Counted from the first letter of the stretch, positions 1-9,800 are shown. The stretch: 64,000 bases of DNA from Verrucomicrobiaceae bacterium UBA1938 (GCA_002336895.1 DDFC01000008.1:124001-188000), one strand, 5' to 3'. Translations and numbers: made by a program. The notes: generated from the letters alone by a model not told the origin.

Positions 1-1368
1 ACGCGTGACCGTGGCAAGAACATGTTCGTGCTGGGCATGGTCTGCGCCGTCTTCAATCTCGACAAGGAAAAGCTCGTGGGCATCGTCAGCCGCCAGTTTG
101 GCCGCAAGGACGAGAGCGTGCTGCGCAATGCGCTGCTGGCCTTTGACGCCGGGTTTGCCTATCAGGTGGGCGACGTGGAAAAGTTTGCCTTCGTCCCTGG
201 TGAAGCCCCCGGCAGCCACCGCATCAGCGCGGACGGCAACCAGATGATGACGCTCGGCCTCATCGCCGCTGGTGTGCGCTACGGCTCCGCCTATCCCATC
301 ACCCCGTGGTCTTCCATCATGGAAACCCTGCGTGTGGAACTGCCGAAGTATGGCGGCATCTACGTGCAGGCCGAGGACGAGCTGGCCGCTGTGGCCATGA
401 CCATCGGTGCCGCCTTCGCAGGCCACCTCGCCATCACCGGCAGCGCAGGCCCGGGCCTGAGCCTGAAGATGGAGGCGCTGGGCTACGCCAGCATGGCGGA
501 GATCCCGCTCATCTGCGTGAACGTGCAGCGCGGCGGCCCCTCCACCGGTCTGCCCACCAGCGTGGAGCAGTCCGACCTCATGCAGGCCATCTACGGCAGC
601 CACGGCGACAGCCCGCGCATCGTGCTGGCGCCGAAGGACGTGGAAGACTGCTTCTACATCGCCCTGGAGGCCGGCAAGCTGGCCAAGAAGTATTCCTGCC
701 CTGTCATCATCCTGAGCGATCAGGCCCTGAGCAGCCGCATCGAGGCCTTTGAAGAGCCTGATCTGGACAAGCACTGGGTCGAGCCCGAGCTGGACCTGGC
801 CACCCGCCCGGCTGACTTCAAGCCCTACCCGCTGGACGCCATCACCCGCCACGCCCCTCCGGGAGCCAAGATGGCCGGCGGCAAGTACCCCATCGCCACC
901 GGTCTGGAGCACGACGAAATGGGCCACCCCAGCGGCAGCCCCAAGATGCACACGCTCATGACTGCGAAGCGCCGCAACAAGCTGGTGCAGCTTTCCAAGG
1001 AACTGCCGCTGCCCGAGATCCACGGAGACACCTCCGGAGACGTCCTCGTGGTCGGTTGGGGCAGCACCTTTGGCCCCATCAAGGAAAGCGTGACCCGCAT
1101 GCGCAGCGAAGGACACAAGGTGGGCGCCGTCCACCTGCGTCACCTGCACCCCATGCCCGCTGGTCTGGGCGATCTCTTCAAGCAGTACAAGCACGTGGTC
1201 TGCGTGGAGATGAACGACTCCGGCCTCTATGGCTACGGCCAGCTGGCCACGCTGCTGCGCGCCAGCCTGGCAGATCCCCGCATCCAGTCCGTGTGCAAGA
1301 CCGACGGCCTCGCCTTCCGCATCCGCGAGATCGTCACCGGCGTGGAGAAGATCATGACCCAGGCCTGA
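1..1368 (+). CDS. korA: 2-oxoacid:ferredoxin oxidoreductase alpha subunit (5' truncated by window edge)
   Basis: This is the pyruvate/2-oxoglutarate-type ferredoxin oxidoreductase alpha chain, which with KorB oxidatively decarboxylates a 2-oxoacid to acyl-CoA using TPP and ferredoxin in the cytoplasm. The frame is open from base 1, so the true start lies upstream. The first ~60 visible residues look like the end of a fused gamma domain, and the alpha core then shows the YPITP motif, an acidic EDE segment and a G-S-A-G-P-G loop. The C-terminal domain (about residues 340-448) holds the VGWGS and VEMN motifs of the transketolase-C-like fold. It lies 51 bp before korB on the same strand and is very likely co-transcribed. 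The substrate (2-oxoglutarate or another 2-oxoacid) cannot be decided from sequence alone. Confidence 0.93.
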   Translation, partial: TRDRGKNMFVLGMVCAVFNLDKEKLVGIVSRQFGRKDESVLRNALLAFDAGFAYQVGDVEKFAFVPGEAPGSHRISADGNQMMTLGLIAAGVRYGSAYPITPWSSIMETLRVELPKYGGIYVQAEDELAAVAMTIGAAFAGHLAITGSAGPGLSLKMEALGYASMAEIPLICVNVQRGGPSTGLPTSVEQSDLMQAIYGSHGDSPRIVLAPKDVEDCFYIALEAGKLAKKYSCPVIILSDQALSSRIEAFEEPDLDKHWVEPELDLATRPADFKPYPLDAITRHAPPGAKMAGGKYPIATGLEHDEMGHPSGSPKMHTLMTAKRRNKLVQLSKELPLPEIHGDTSGDVLVVGWGSTFGPIKESVTRMRSEGHKVGAVHLRHLHPMPAGLGDLFKQYKHVVCVEMNDSGLYGYGQLATLLRASLADPRIQSVCKTDGLAFRIREIVTGVEKIMTQA

Positions 1369-1419
1369 TGCCCGCCCTGCCACCCGCAGCCTCACACCCA
1401 CACCTTTTTTAAATCATCC

Positions 1420-2319
1420 ATGTCCACCGCCATCGACACTCCCGCCGCAGAGAAGCTCACGAAAAAAGCCCTCACCGCCGACCATCCCACATGGTGCCCC
1501 GGCTGCGGCGACTTCGCCGTGCTGAACATCTTTTACCGCGTGCTGGAAAAGCTGCAGTATCCCCATGAAAACATCGTCTGCGTGGCCGGCATCGGCTGCT
1601 CCAGCCGCTTCCCGTATTTCATGAACACGCACGGCATCCACTTCATTCACGGACGTGCGCTGCCCCTGGCCACCGGCATCTCCCTGAGCCGCCCCGACGT
1701 GCACGTCTTCGTCTTCGGCGGTGACGGCGACGGCTTCTCCATCGGCGGCAACCACCTCAACCACGCCGCGCGCAAAAACATCAAGCTCACCTACGTCATC
1801 ATGGACAACTTCGTCTATGGCCTGACCAAGAAGCAGACCAGCCCGACGAGCCCCATCGGCTTCAAGAGCAAGACGGACCCCACCGGCAGCATCGACCGCC
1901 CGATCAACCCCATGCGTCAGCTCCTGGCCAGCGGCGCCACCTTCATCGCCCGCACGCATGCCGCGCAGGTGAAGCACATGGAGGCCATGTTTGAGCGCGC
2001 CATCCTGCATGACGGCTTCAGCGTGGTGGAGTGCCTGAGCGAGTGCGTCATGTTCTACTCCGGCGCCTTTGACGACAGCTGGCCCAAGAAAGGCGGCACC
2101 TTTGAAACCATCGACGAAGCCCAGCACGACGTCACCGACGAAACCGCCGCCTTCAAGATGGCCGAAAACCTCGCGCCGGGGAAATTTGGCGTGTACTATC
2201 AGGTGAACCACCCCACCAAGAACGCGCTGGAGCAGAAGTGGATCGACGAGACCCAGTCTAAGCTCGGCGGCATCTCCCAGAAGGAGATCCTCAAGAAGCG
2301 CTTTGAGGCGATGCGCTGA
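1420..2319 (+). CDS. korB: 2-oxoacid:ferredoxin oxidoreductase beta subunit
   Basis: This is the TPP-binding beta chain of the same complex, 299 residues, the usual length for the two-subunit Kor type. The N-terminal WCPGCGDF segment carries cluster/TPP-side cysteines. GDGDGFSIGGNH followed by an NFVYGLTKKQ segment is the TPP-Mg binding motif. Start choice: the ATG at 1420 opens a coding-looking N-terminus directly before the conserved core. No hairpin terminator follows it. Instead its last ~380 bp recur, partly deleted and frameshifted, at 4657-4962, where a strong terminator does follow. Confidence 0.95.
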   Translation: MSTAIDTPAAEKLTKKALTADHPTWCPGCGDFAVLNIFYRVLEKLQYPHENIVCVAGIGCSSRFPYFMNTHGIHFIHGRALPLATGISLSRPDVHVFVFGGDGDGFSIGGNHLNHAARKNIKLTYVIMDNFVYGLTKKQTSPTSPIGFKSKTDPTGSIDRPINPMRQLLASGATFIARTHAAQVKHMEAMFERAILHDGFSVVECLSECVMFYSGAFDDSWPKKGGTFETIDEAQHDVTDETAAFKMAENLAPGKFGVYYQVNHPTKNALEQKWIDETQSKLGGISQKEILKKRFEAMR

Positions 2320-2627
2320 CCATTGCCTTGCAGACTGTGCCTCGATGAATATTCTTCGGGCATGCCATTACGCTTTCAGAACGCGCCGAATGCCTGCTCA
2401 AGGAGCAGGTGGGCGCGGGGGGTGGGGGATGCAGACGTTGACGCTGCGGTCGAGGCCACAGTGCAGACCTCGTTTGGCTGTCATGCGTCAGCGGCGCTGG
2501 AATCACTGTTGGACGCTGCCTTGGACCACACGGGCCGTCACGTGCCGCTCTCAGAGTGCGTGAGCGCAAGGCATGAGGCCTGTGCTTTTTAGACCACCTC
2601 TCAAAAATCTTGTCACATTGCCCGGAA
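2320..2627. other. Intergenic stretch without a recognisable gene
   Basis: About 300 bases after korB. Short open frames exist on both strands, but none shows a recognisable domain or convincing coding composition. I see no terminator hairpin with a U-tract here, which is unusual directly after a two-gene operon. Confidence 0.5.
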
Positions 2628-2714
2628 GGCGGAGCGGCCCCATTGGCTGCGTTAGTCGCTTGCCTGTTATTTTCGAATAGCAGGCGGCGCTTCCGCCTTG
2701 CCACTGGGGCCGCT
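2628..2714. repeat. Nested inverted repeats (palindromic unit)
   Basis: An inner hairpin at 2662-2685 has 10-bp arms (one G-U pair) around a TTCG tetraloop. Outer arms at 2633-2647 and 2700-2714 (AGCGGCCCCATTGGC against GCCACTGGGGCCGCT) are complementary except for one position. The unit could fold into a long stem or cruciform. It is not followed by a U-tract, so I read it as a palindromic repeat rather than a terminator. It lies directly before a toxin-gene remnant. Confidence 0.6.
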
Positions 2715-2761
2715 GCGCTCGCCAGTTCATCTATGACAATCTTTTCGAGAACTGGTCTAAC

Positions 2762-2905
2762 CCGGTGGCGGTGGATGATCTTGAGGAAATCACCAGCCAC
2801 ATTGCTGAGGACAATCCGGTGGCCGCAGAAGAAGTTCGTCAGGCGGTGCTAGACATCGCTGAGTGCATGGGGCGAAGCCTGGCATCTTTTTCCTGGCGCA
2901 GATGA
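2762..2905 (+). pseudogene. Truncated RelE/ParE-type toxin remnant
   Basis: The frame ending at the TGA of 2903-2905 reads VAVDDLEEITSHIAEDNPVA and continues with an AAEEV...AVLDIAE helix. This fits the N-terminal helical hairpin typical of ParE/RelE toxins (A-x-x-D-L-x-E-I ... YIAxDNPxAA). Only about 45 residues remain. The beta-sheet portion and catalytic C-terminus are missing, and no antitoxin gene is seen upstream, although the frame stays open back to about 2720 without a convincing start. I judge it a decayed fragment. Family assignment rests on the motif alone. Confidence 0.5.
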
Positions 2906-2994
2906 CAAACTGCTGCGACTGCTCAGGATCAGGAGGCATGCACCTCGTCACATGGCGCGACTCATGTCCCCGGTTCGAACTGCTGGAGGGCGGC

Positions 2995-4056
2995 TCATCG
3001 AAACTCTACGAACACGTTGTCCACATCGAAGATGCCGTTGCGTGTTTGTTGCCAGTCGAGAGTGAATTGGAAATGAATGAACACGTTGGCACGCTGATCG
3101 AATGACAGCCAGCTGGTTGTGAGTTCCTGCCAACGTTCTGTGGGTTTTGCCACCAGATTTTCTTCTGGCAGATGTCTCTTCTGCTCAAACGGCAGATGCA
3201 AACCTTGCGTGAATACCACGACGGTGCTCTGGCCGTTCACTTCATGACAGCGGACACGCATGCCATAACGAAACTTTGTATATTTTCCCATCGGCAAAAG
3301 TGTCATGACAGGAAGCCAGTCCACATCCACATTGACCTCGGGGCCCGTTCCATCTCGTTTGATGAGGCGCATGAAGGACGTGCCTTCCTGCGTCATCACC
3401 TTGGGAGGCTCCTTCATGGATCGTATCGTGGGTCCCACGGCCCACTGTCCTACAAGCGCTGGGAAGTTCTCCGCCATCGGCCCGTCTGGCATGGAGGAAA
3501 ACTCCTCTTTCAGCACGAGTCCGGTTTTTGTTTCCCGCGGCGGAATTTGGAAGCTTTCCGGCGGGCCTGACAGCGCCTTCTTCTGCGCCGCAATCGCCAT
3601 CGCGACCTCGTTGGCCTGCCCCGCTTTTTCCATGTTGTTTTCGAGCAGAGTGAGCTGATCCAAATGAGATTTGCGCAACGCAAGAGCTTTCGCCTGAAAG
3701 GAGTCCCACTGGGGATAAAATGCCGCCTCCATCTTGGACCGCAAAGGCTGGATGGCCTTTGGGAGCGCAAGGGCCGCCACCGGAGTTAGACGTTTTTGAC
3801 CGGCTGCAAATACCTCCTTCGACAGCAGGTTTTTTTCATCCGGAGTCAGTCCGGGGTCGCCCATCTGTTTTTGCAGAACCTTCGCGTAAGATTCAAACAA
3901 GGGATTTGTCCTGCTTGCATAGTCTGCCATCAAGGGGGCCAGGGAGGCCTCATACCGTGCCACCTGCGCACTGGTGGCGGTCGTCTGACCATGAACTGAG
4001 ATGCACGGCAGGAAAAGGAGGCAGACTGCAAAGGGAGAACGGGGAAAAGGCATCAT
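2995..4056 (-). CDS. Secreted protein with helical GDL-type N-terminal region, function unknown
   Basis: A 353-residue protein. The start is placed at the ATG at 4056, because the sequence from there (MMPFPRSPFAVCLLFLPC...) is a clear signal peptide; a longer frame exists upstream but runs through AT-rich DNA. The mature N-terminal half is helical, with a segment LDQLTLLENNMEKAGQANEV that fits the repeated 'L-x-x-L ... AG-x-x-x-x-A' helix pair common in secreted Verrucomicrobiota/Planctomycetota proteins. The C-terminal half (~190-353) looks beta-rich, possibly a jelly-roll/carbohydrate-binding-like fold. A protein with the same helical theme lies at 48582-49490. No catalytic motif was recognised. 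Confidence 0.75.
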   Translation of the reverse strand: MMPFPRSPFAVCLLFLPCISVHGQTTATSAQVARYEASLAPLMADYASRTNPLFESYAKVLQKQMGDPGLTPDEKNLLSKEVFAAGQKRLTPVAALALPKAIQPLRSKMEAAFYPQWDSFQAKALALRKSHLDQLTLLENNMEKAGQANEVAMAIAAQKKALSGPPESFQIPPRETKTGLVLKEEFSSMPDGPMAENFPALVGQWAVGPTIRSMKEPPKVMTQEGTSFMRLIKRDGTGPEVNVDVDWLPVMTLLPMGKYTKFRYGMRVRCHEVNGQSTVVVFTQGLHLPFEQKRHLPEENLVAKPTERWQELTTSWLSFDQRANVFIHFQFTLDWQQTRNGIFDVDNVFVEFR

Positions 4057-4331
4057 GCGGCTTGAGTGGATGCTTAAAGCAAAAGAGAAGTGACAACACA
4101 AATAAAAACTGGCACTTAAAGAAAAGTGACAAAGAATAAAATTGGTTAAAATTAAGTGCATTATATAAAAATAAACCAGGGATTTGGTGCGCCTGGATGC
4201 ATGACATTGATCTGAATATCACTAACGCAGTTAGACTTCACGCCGCCCCCTCCTTTGGTGTGTGAGAATTTGATTGGGTGGATCCATATCTGCGCCGTGC
4301 CGACGTCGACGCCTTGACGATGCGCCTGCGC
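4057..4331. other. AT-rich intergenic region with a candidate minus-strand promoter
   Basis: Bases about 4075-4220 are much richer in A+T than the surroundings. On the minus strand a perfect TATAAT lies at 4165-4160, about 104 bp upstream of the start at 4056, with no convincing -35. Short near-repeats AAGTGACAA occur at about 4087 and 4126. No gene was recognised, and the low-GC composition may reflect acquired DNA or simply a promoter. Confidence 0.35.
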
Positions 4332-4656
4332 TCATCCCACCCGCAGTGCCCACTGCGCCGCCAGTTTCTCCAGGCGTTCGGATTCCTCCTGCCTGAACTC
4401 CTGCTCTGCGGTGGTCGCGGTCTGGGGCTGCGGTGCGTCCTGGTCAGAGGTGGTGAGGGCGGCGTGCAGAGCGGCCGGGCCGTGGGTGCAGGCGTGGGCC
4501 AGTTGCGAGTATAGCCAGGCACGCGGGTGATGCACACGGTCAGCTGCAGCGGCAGCACGCCGCGCATGAGGCCGCAGGGAAAGTCCGCCTGCTGCCACTG
4601 CGGATGCTCCAGGCGCAGCAGCTCGGGCAGCGTATCGCGGAAGCCCACAGGCAGCA
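4332..4656 (-). pseudogene. Frameshifted 3' fragment of an unrecognised gene
   Basis: Two overlapping minus-strand frames together read like one protein end. The first gives LLPVGFRDTLPELLRLEHPQ and, further on, LMRGVLPLQLTVCITRVPGY. Near 4515 the coding signal moves to the other frame and ends with AEQEFRQEESERLEKLAAQW before a stop at about 4332. No start codon is associated with it: upstream it runs straight into the antisense of the korB copy. I do not recognise the family. The likely reading is the C-terminal part of a protein-coding gene, cut by recombination and then frameshifted. Confidence 0.45.
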
Positions 4657-4962
4657 GCGCCACCTTCATCGCCCGCACGCATGCCGCGCAGGTGAAGCAC
4701 ATGGAGGCCATGCATGTTTGAGCGTGCCATCCTGCATGATGGCTTCAGCGTGGTGGAGTGCCTCAGCGAGTGTGTCATGTTCTACGCGGGCACTTTCAAG
4801 ATGGCTGAAAACCTCGCTCCCGGGAAATTCGGCGTGTACTATCAGGTCAACCGCCCCACCAAGAACGCGCTGGAGCAGAAGTGGATCGACGAGACCCAGT
4901 CCAAGCTCGGCGGCATCTCCCAGAAGGAGATCCTCAAGAAGCGCTTTGAGGCGATGAGGTAG
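4657..4962 (+). pseudogene. Partial, decayed duplicate of the korB 3' end
   Basis: Near-identity to korB begins at about 4657 (korB about 1933) and runs to the stop codon. Two lesions are visible: a 4-base CATG insertion after the codons for HMEAM (near 4711), which shifts the frame, and an in-frame loss of 84 bases (28 codons) relative to korB 2059-2151. A frame of 82 codons from 4714 keeps the KorB C-terminus, ending KKRFEAMR as in korB. It lacks the whole TPP domain and cannot encode a functional subunit. The copy differs from korB at many third-codon positions, so it is not a very recent duplication. Confidence 0.88.
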
Positions 4963-5000
4963 CCCCGAGGCTGCGCCATCAAGGCGTGGTCAAGACTTCA

Positions 5001-5028
5001 AGCCCCGCCATGACAGGCGGGGCTTTTT
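5001..5028 (+). terminator. Rho-independent terminator
   Basis: A perfect 9-bp stem AGCCCCGCC/GGCGGGGCT (5001-5009 with 5016-5024), a 6-nt loop and a run of five T. It follows the decayed korB copy, not the intact korB, suggesting that this end is the ancestral 3' end of the kor operon. Confidence 0.85.
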
Positions 5029-5057
5029 GCTGTAGGGGAGGTGGTGCAGGTGCTCCG

Positions 5058-5597
5058 ATGAAGAAAGCTCTACTATCTCTGCTGCTGGCTTGTTCCATGG
5101 TGGGCTGCCAGTCCAATGACTCAAGAATTCCTGTCTTTGAAGCGAAGCAGGACAGACCCCTTTCGGTCACGCTCAAAACGCGTGACAAGGCGGATCTGGT
5201 GACATGGGAAACCTGCCACAGACGGAACGTGTGGTTTAATGTCAAAGATTCCCATGGGCAGTCGATGCCTCACATTCTTACCTGCATCTTGTGGACCGAT
5301 ACCCCTGAGGCGGACCGCCCCAAACGCGATGCCATGGAAATCAAAGTCCTTGTGCAGAAGGATAAGGACTCATTTCTGATCGGTAAGCATGACGCGCTCA
5401 TGTTGGGCCAGCGAATTGAAAAGCCTGGAATGCACCTGCTGGAGTTTCACGTCGATTGCTACGACCGAAAGCATCGTCTGCTTTATTCCGGCAAGACAGA
5501 TAGAATTCGCTTACACATCGCAAACAGCACTTTTCTGACAAAGCCGCCAAGCGCCGAAGCTTCTGACATCACATTATTGGTTCGTCGGCGGAATTGA
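5058..5597 (+). CDS. Putative lipoprotein, function unknown
   Basis: 179 residues. The start at 5058 is preferred because it directly precedes a lipoprotein signal, MKKALLSLLLACSMVGCQSN, with cysteine 17 as the lipidation site (lipobox MVGC); GGGGAGG lies upstream at about 5035-5041. The mature part contains paired beta segments and scattered cysteines (WETCHRRN, HILTCILW, HVDCYDRK) but no family I recognise. It is a lone gene between the kor terminator and an MBL-fold hydrolase on the same strand. The composition is somewhat less GC-rich than its neighbours. Confidence 0.7.
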   Translation: MKKALLSLLLACSMVGCQSNDSRIPVFEAKQDRPLSVTLKTRDKADLVTWETCHRRNVWFNVKDSHGQSMPHILTCILWTDTPEADRPKRDAMEIKVLVQKDKDSFLIGKHDALMLGQRIEKPGMHLLEFHVDCYDRKHRLLYSGKTDRIRLHIANSTFLTKPPSAEASDITLLVRRRN

Positions 5598-5652
5598 GGT
5601 GTGGGTCACATGCCCTTGACCTCGTGGCTCCCTCATCCACCTTGACTCCCCC

Positions 5653-6540
5653 ATGCGCATCCACACCCTCGATCTCCGCTTCATCGGGCTTCCTGGCCTC
5701 ATTGCCTCTTACTTGGTGGAAAGCGGTGGGGAGTATGCGTTGATCGAGACGGGGCCGGGTTCCACGTTGGAGACTCTGCGTGCAGCGATTCGTGACGCGG
5801 GTGTGGAGGAGGCGGCGATCAGGAAGGTGTTTGTGACTCACATCCATCTGGATCATGCAGGGGCGGCGGGCTGGTTTGCGCAGCAGGGAGCGGTGATCTA
5901 CTGCCACCCGAATGCAGCACGGCATTTGATCGATCCTTCCAAGCTGATCGAGAGTGCGCGCATGGTCTATGGTACGCAGATGGATGCACTGTGGGGCGAC
6001 ATGCTGCCAGCGCCTGCGGACAAGGTCGTGGCGTTGAAAGACGGGGAGAGCGTATCTCTCGGCGAGGTCGAGGTCATCGCTTGGGATACTCCCGGGCATG
6101 CACGGCATCATCACGCGTTCATCATCGGGGACGTCTGTTTTGCGGGAGATGTGGCAGGCATGCGTCTGGAAGGCAGCCGTTACCTTTCCGTCACGGCTGC
6201 GCCGCCGCAGTTTGATCCCGTGGCCTATGTCCAATCCATCGACCGTCTGGCGGCTGCGGGGTTCAAGACGCTCTACCTGACCCACTTTGGCGCGGTGAGC
6301 GATGTGGACTGGCATCTGGCCACCTACCGCCAGCGCGTCACCGAGGTGTATGAGCGTGTGGCCGCTGGTTTCCGCGAGGGGATCAGTGTGGAGGAAAATC
6401 GCCTGCGCTATGCCGCAGCGGAGCACCAGATTGCGATGGCTGCCGGGGTGAGCGAGGATCTCTGGCTCAAGGGGGAGGATGCCAACGTCACCTCCATGTG
6501 CGCCGACGGGGTGCGGCTTTTTTGCGAAAAAGGCCGCTAA
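5653..6540 (+). CDS. MBL-fold metallo-hydrolase
   Basis: 295 residues of the metallo-beta-lactamase superfamily. The signature THIHLDHAG gives the metal ligands His63, His65, Asp67 and His68. A second conserved stretch, WDTPGHARHHHAFII (about 148-162), supplies the third-strand histidine, and LTHFGAV (~218) the last one. Such proteins hydrolyse thioesters, lactones or phosphodiesters at a di-metal centre, and the substrate cannot be told here. The enzyme has no signal peptide and is probably cytoplasmic. A GC-rich arm followed by T and A runs overlaps the stop codon (about 6513-6538) and could act as a weak terminator. Confidence 0.88.
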   Translation: MRIHTLDLRFIGLPGLIASYLVESGGEYALIETGPGSTLETLRAAIRDAGVEEAAIRKVFVTHIHLDHAGAAGWFAQQGAVIYCHPNAARHLIDPSKLIESARMVYGTQMDALWGDMLPAPADKVVALKDGESVSLGEVEVIAWDTPGHARHHHAFIIGDVCFAGDVAGMRLEGSRYLSVTAAPPQFDPVAYVQSIDRLAAAGFKTLYLTHFGAVSDVDWHLATYRQRVTEVYERVAAGFREGISVEENRLRYAAAEHQIAMAAGVSEDLWLKGEDANVTSMCADGVRLFCEKGR

Positions 6541-6849
6541 AGCGCAGCTGTTTTTTAAAAGTGCCCGGGCCTGTGCCTGGGGGCCTGCAGCTGTTACAGT
6601 CCGGGCAAAGGAGTGCTTTCAGGCTGGATTGTTGATTTTTGAAGGTTTTTGCAGTCGTATATACACGTGCGCCTGCGATTTCTGGGCACTCCTCGTAAGT
6701 AAGAATTGCTTTAGGAGTGTTAAAATTTCAAAAAAAGAATTTAACCAAGCTCAAATATCGATGTAAGCTTAAAAAATCCTGCAACAACGTCAACTCAGCG
6801 TCTTTCACATATGAGCAATCTTGCATACGAACAGGAAGGTGGTCGGCAA
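6541..6849. other. AT-richer leader region of the coiled-coil gene
   Basis: About 300 bases before the large coiled-coil gene, clearly AT-richer than the flanks from about 6630 on. No additional gene was recognised. It probably holds the promoter of the downstream gene, but I could not place convincing -35/-10 boxes. Confidence 0.4.
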
Positions 6850-9800
6850 ATGAAAGCCCCCACGGCACATTCAATGCCCGCCGGGCGTGTGATGGAGCTC
6901 TCCACGGCGGCGGCAGACGCCCAGGCCGCGTATGAGCGCTGGCGTGCAGAGCTGCAGAATGTGCAGCAGCACCACCAGATGCGGACGCAGGAGCTGCACC
7001 AGATCACCCGCCTGCATGAGCAGAAGACCTCCGAGGTGAACCGCCTGCTGAGCCTGGAGGCCAGCCTGAATGACCAGCTGGGCAAGCTGAACACGCACCG
7101 CGAGCTGATGCTCGGCCGGCTGCAGGAGATCAACAGCCGCTACCTTCAGGACCAGGGACGTCTGGAGCAGACGCAGCAGCAGCTCAGCGAATGGCAGAAC
7201 CACAAGCAGAACGTGGAGGCGCAGGTGGAGGCGGCGGCCAGGCAGCTCACCGGGCTGAAGGCGGAGGCCTCCATGCTCGATGAGCGCAGCTCTGAGCTTT
7301 CCGACCTCCTGCAAAAGGCCATTGATGAAGTCACGCGCCAGCAGGAGCGCATCGTGGAGGCACGCGGCATGGTGGCCCGGCAGGAGACACGGCAGCAGGA
7401 GCTGGCCGTGAACATCGCGCGCATGGAGGTCAGCTCCCAGCAGGCGGAGGCCAATCTCAAGCTGAAGCAGGAGCGCCTCTCTCACCTGGAGGAGGCCGGC
7501 AGCCGCGCCACCAGCCAGGTGGTGGATCTCACCAACCGCTGTCAGGCATTGGAAAAGGATTTTGCCCTGCTCGCCGCCCAGTGCCGGGATGGGGAGTCTT
7601 CGCTGAATCTGACCCGCAGCGCCATCGTGGAGGAGCGCTCCCGCCTTCAGGACGCCCGGCAGGCGCTGGAGCAGGCCGCCAGACAGCGCACCAGCTTGGA
7701 GCAGGAAATTTCCACCCTCGCCGCCCAGCGCACCGCCGCCGCCGCCCGCCTGGGAGAGCTGCAGGCGGAGTCCGTGCAGCAGGAGCAGGAGCTCGTCTCC
7801 CTGCGCGAGCAGCGTGCTGAGAGCGAATCCGAGTTTGCTGATCTGAAGGCCACCGAACGTCAGGCCGCCGATCTGCTGGCCACCCGCCGTGCGGAGCTGG
7901 CACGTGCGGAGGAAAAGCTGGGCACCGCCCTGAATGAATGCCAGGAGACAGCCGCTCTGCAGGCCGAACTGGGGCGCAACGTGGCCGAGCTGGAGACGCG
8001 CGAAGCCGCCACCACCGAGCAGATCCGCACCCTCACGCAGGAGCTGACAGAGCTGGGCGCCCGCCGCCAGCAGATGCAGAATCAGATCTCCGAGACCGAG
8101 GCCTCGCTGGCCGCTCTTCAGGAGCAGCAGCGCAGTCTGGGGGCTGAGATCGCCGTGCTGGTGGCCACGCGCCAGTCCACCACGGAATCTCTCAATGCTT
8201 GCCGCGCCGATCTGGCTGGCACGGAGGAGCGTCTGCAGACCACCAGGAACGAATGCCTGGCCACGGAGTCCCGCCTTGCCTCGCTGACTCAGAGCGTGCA
8301 GGAGCGCCAGGAGCACGAATCCCTGCTGGGGGATCGCATCCACACGCTGGAAAGCCAGGCCCGCCACCTGGACACCCAGACCCAGGAGCAGTCCACCAAG
8401 CTCGAAGGTTTGCGCCAGGAGCGCATCAGCGCGGAGATCGAGCTTCAGCGCCTGGGCCAGCAGCATCAGGAGGCGGGCATCCGCCTGGAGACACGCCACT
8501 CGGAAATCGAAACGGTCTCCAACCGCCTGCAGCAGGCGCAGGAGGAGTGCCGCCAGTCCGAGGAGCGCCGCACCTCGCTCACGCATGAGGTGGACGCCCT
8601 CGTGCTGCGCCAGCAGAATCAGGAAAACCTGCTCAAGGAGATCGAGTCCCAGATAGCCCGCCGCGAGCAGGAGCGCGAGGCTGCCGCCGCCGCCACGCGG
8701 CAGGCCCAGCTGGAGCACGAGACCACCGCCGCGTCTGTGGCTGCCGCGCGCAAAGAGCTCTCCGAGCAGCAGGCCGGCGTGGCCGCCGCCACCGCCAAGC
8801 TCTCGGACCTGCAGGCCTCCACGAATTCCGCCGAGGACGCCTTTGCGACCGCACGCGCCACCCTGGCCGCCGAGGAGCACAAGCTGGCCGAGACCCGCAC
8901 CGCCTTTGAGAGCCTCTCCCAGGAGCTGACGCTGGCCCACGACATCAAGATCTCGCAGGAGGTGCTGGCCGCACGTCAGGCCAAGATGGCCGCCACTGAG
9001 CAGCAGCTGGCCGAGCTCACCCGCCAGGTGGAGGAGGCCACCCAGCGCCGTGCCCAGCTGGAGACCGCCGTCAACGAAGCCACCCAGCAGATCGCCACCG
9101 CCACGGCGCGCTGCGATGCTGTCAATCATCAGGAAACGGAAGCCCGCCAGCGCGTGGAGCAGCTGGGCGCGCAGGAGAAGGAGCTGCGCGAGGAGATCGC
9201 CACCCTCACCACCTCCGCACAGCAGGAGCGCACGGTTTACGATGAGCTGCGCTCCATTTCCAAAGAAGCCCGTCAGGTGCACGAAAACGAAAGCGCCGGA
9301 CTGGCCGCCCAGCTCAAGGACTCCCGCCAGCAGATCAGCAGCTGGGAGAACCACCTCTCTGCGCTGCTCGACTGGAAGGAGCGCATGGATCACAGCCTGA
9401 CCCGCGCCCAGCAGTCGGACGACGACACCCCCGAAGCACGCGGCGCCCGTGATGAGGTGCACATGGCGCTGAGCGCCATCCGCCACATCATGGACCGCAT
9501 CCAGACCACCAAGGCGGAAGTGGCCGCCGCTGCTTCAGCTCCGGCTTCCAGCCCTGTGGCTGAGGATGCCAGAAACAACTCGGGCGTGCTGGGAGAGATC
9601 AAGGCTGGCAGCCGGCTCAACCGCCTGCGTGAAGAGCTGCAGCGTGAGGAGTCGCGCCTCCAGTTCCTGCGTCAAAATTCCCGCGCGCTGGAGATCCGCT
9701 CCCGCAGCCGCCCGCAGGCCCAGCTCGTGCTGGAAGGCCAGACAGGCAGCGCCCAGGACGGCGCCTCCTACTGGGAGGAGCGCATCAAGCGCGCCGCCGC

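Noticed and set aside
2628..2714. Integron attC site
   Set aside because: The outer GTTRRRY/RYYYAAC core sites are missing although the palindrome is long.
2955..2990. GGTTCGAAC, as in a tRNA T-arm
   Set aside because: The flanks do not form a T stem or acceptor stem, and no anticodon arm lies at the right distance.
6871..9486. 871-codon open frame on the minus strand
   Set aside because: Antisense to the coiled-coil gene; Leu/Gly-rich translation mirrors the Gln/Ala/Glu codons of the real gene.
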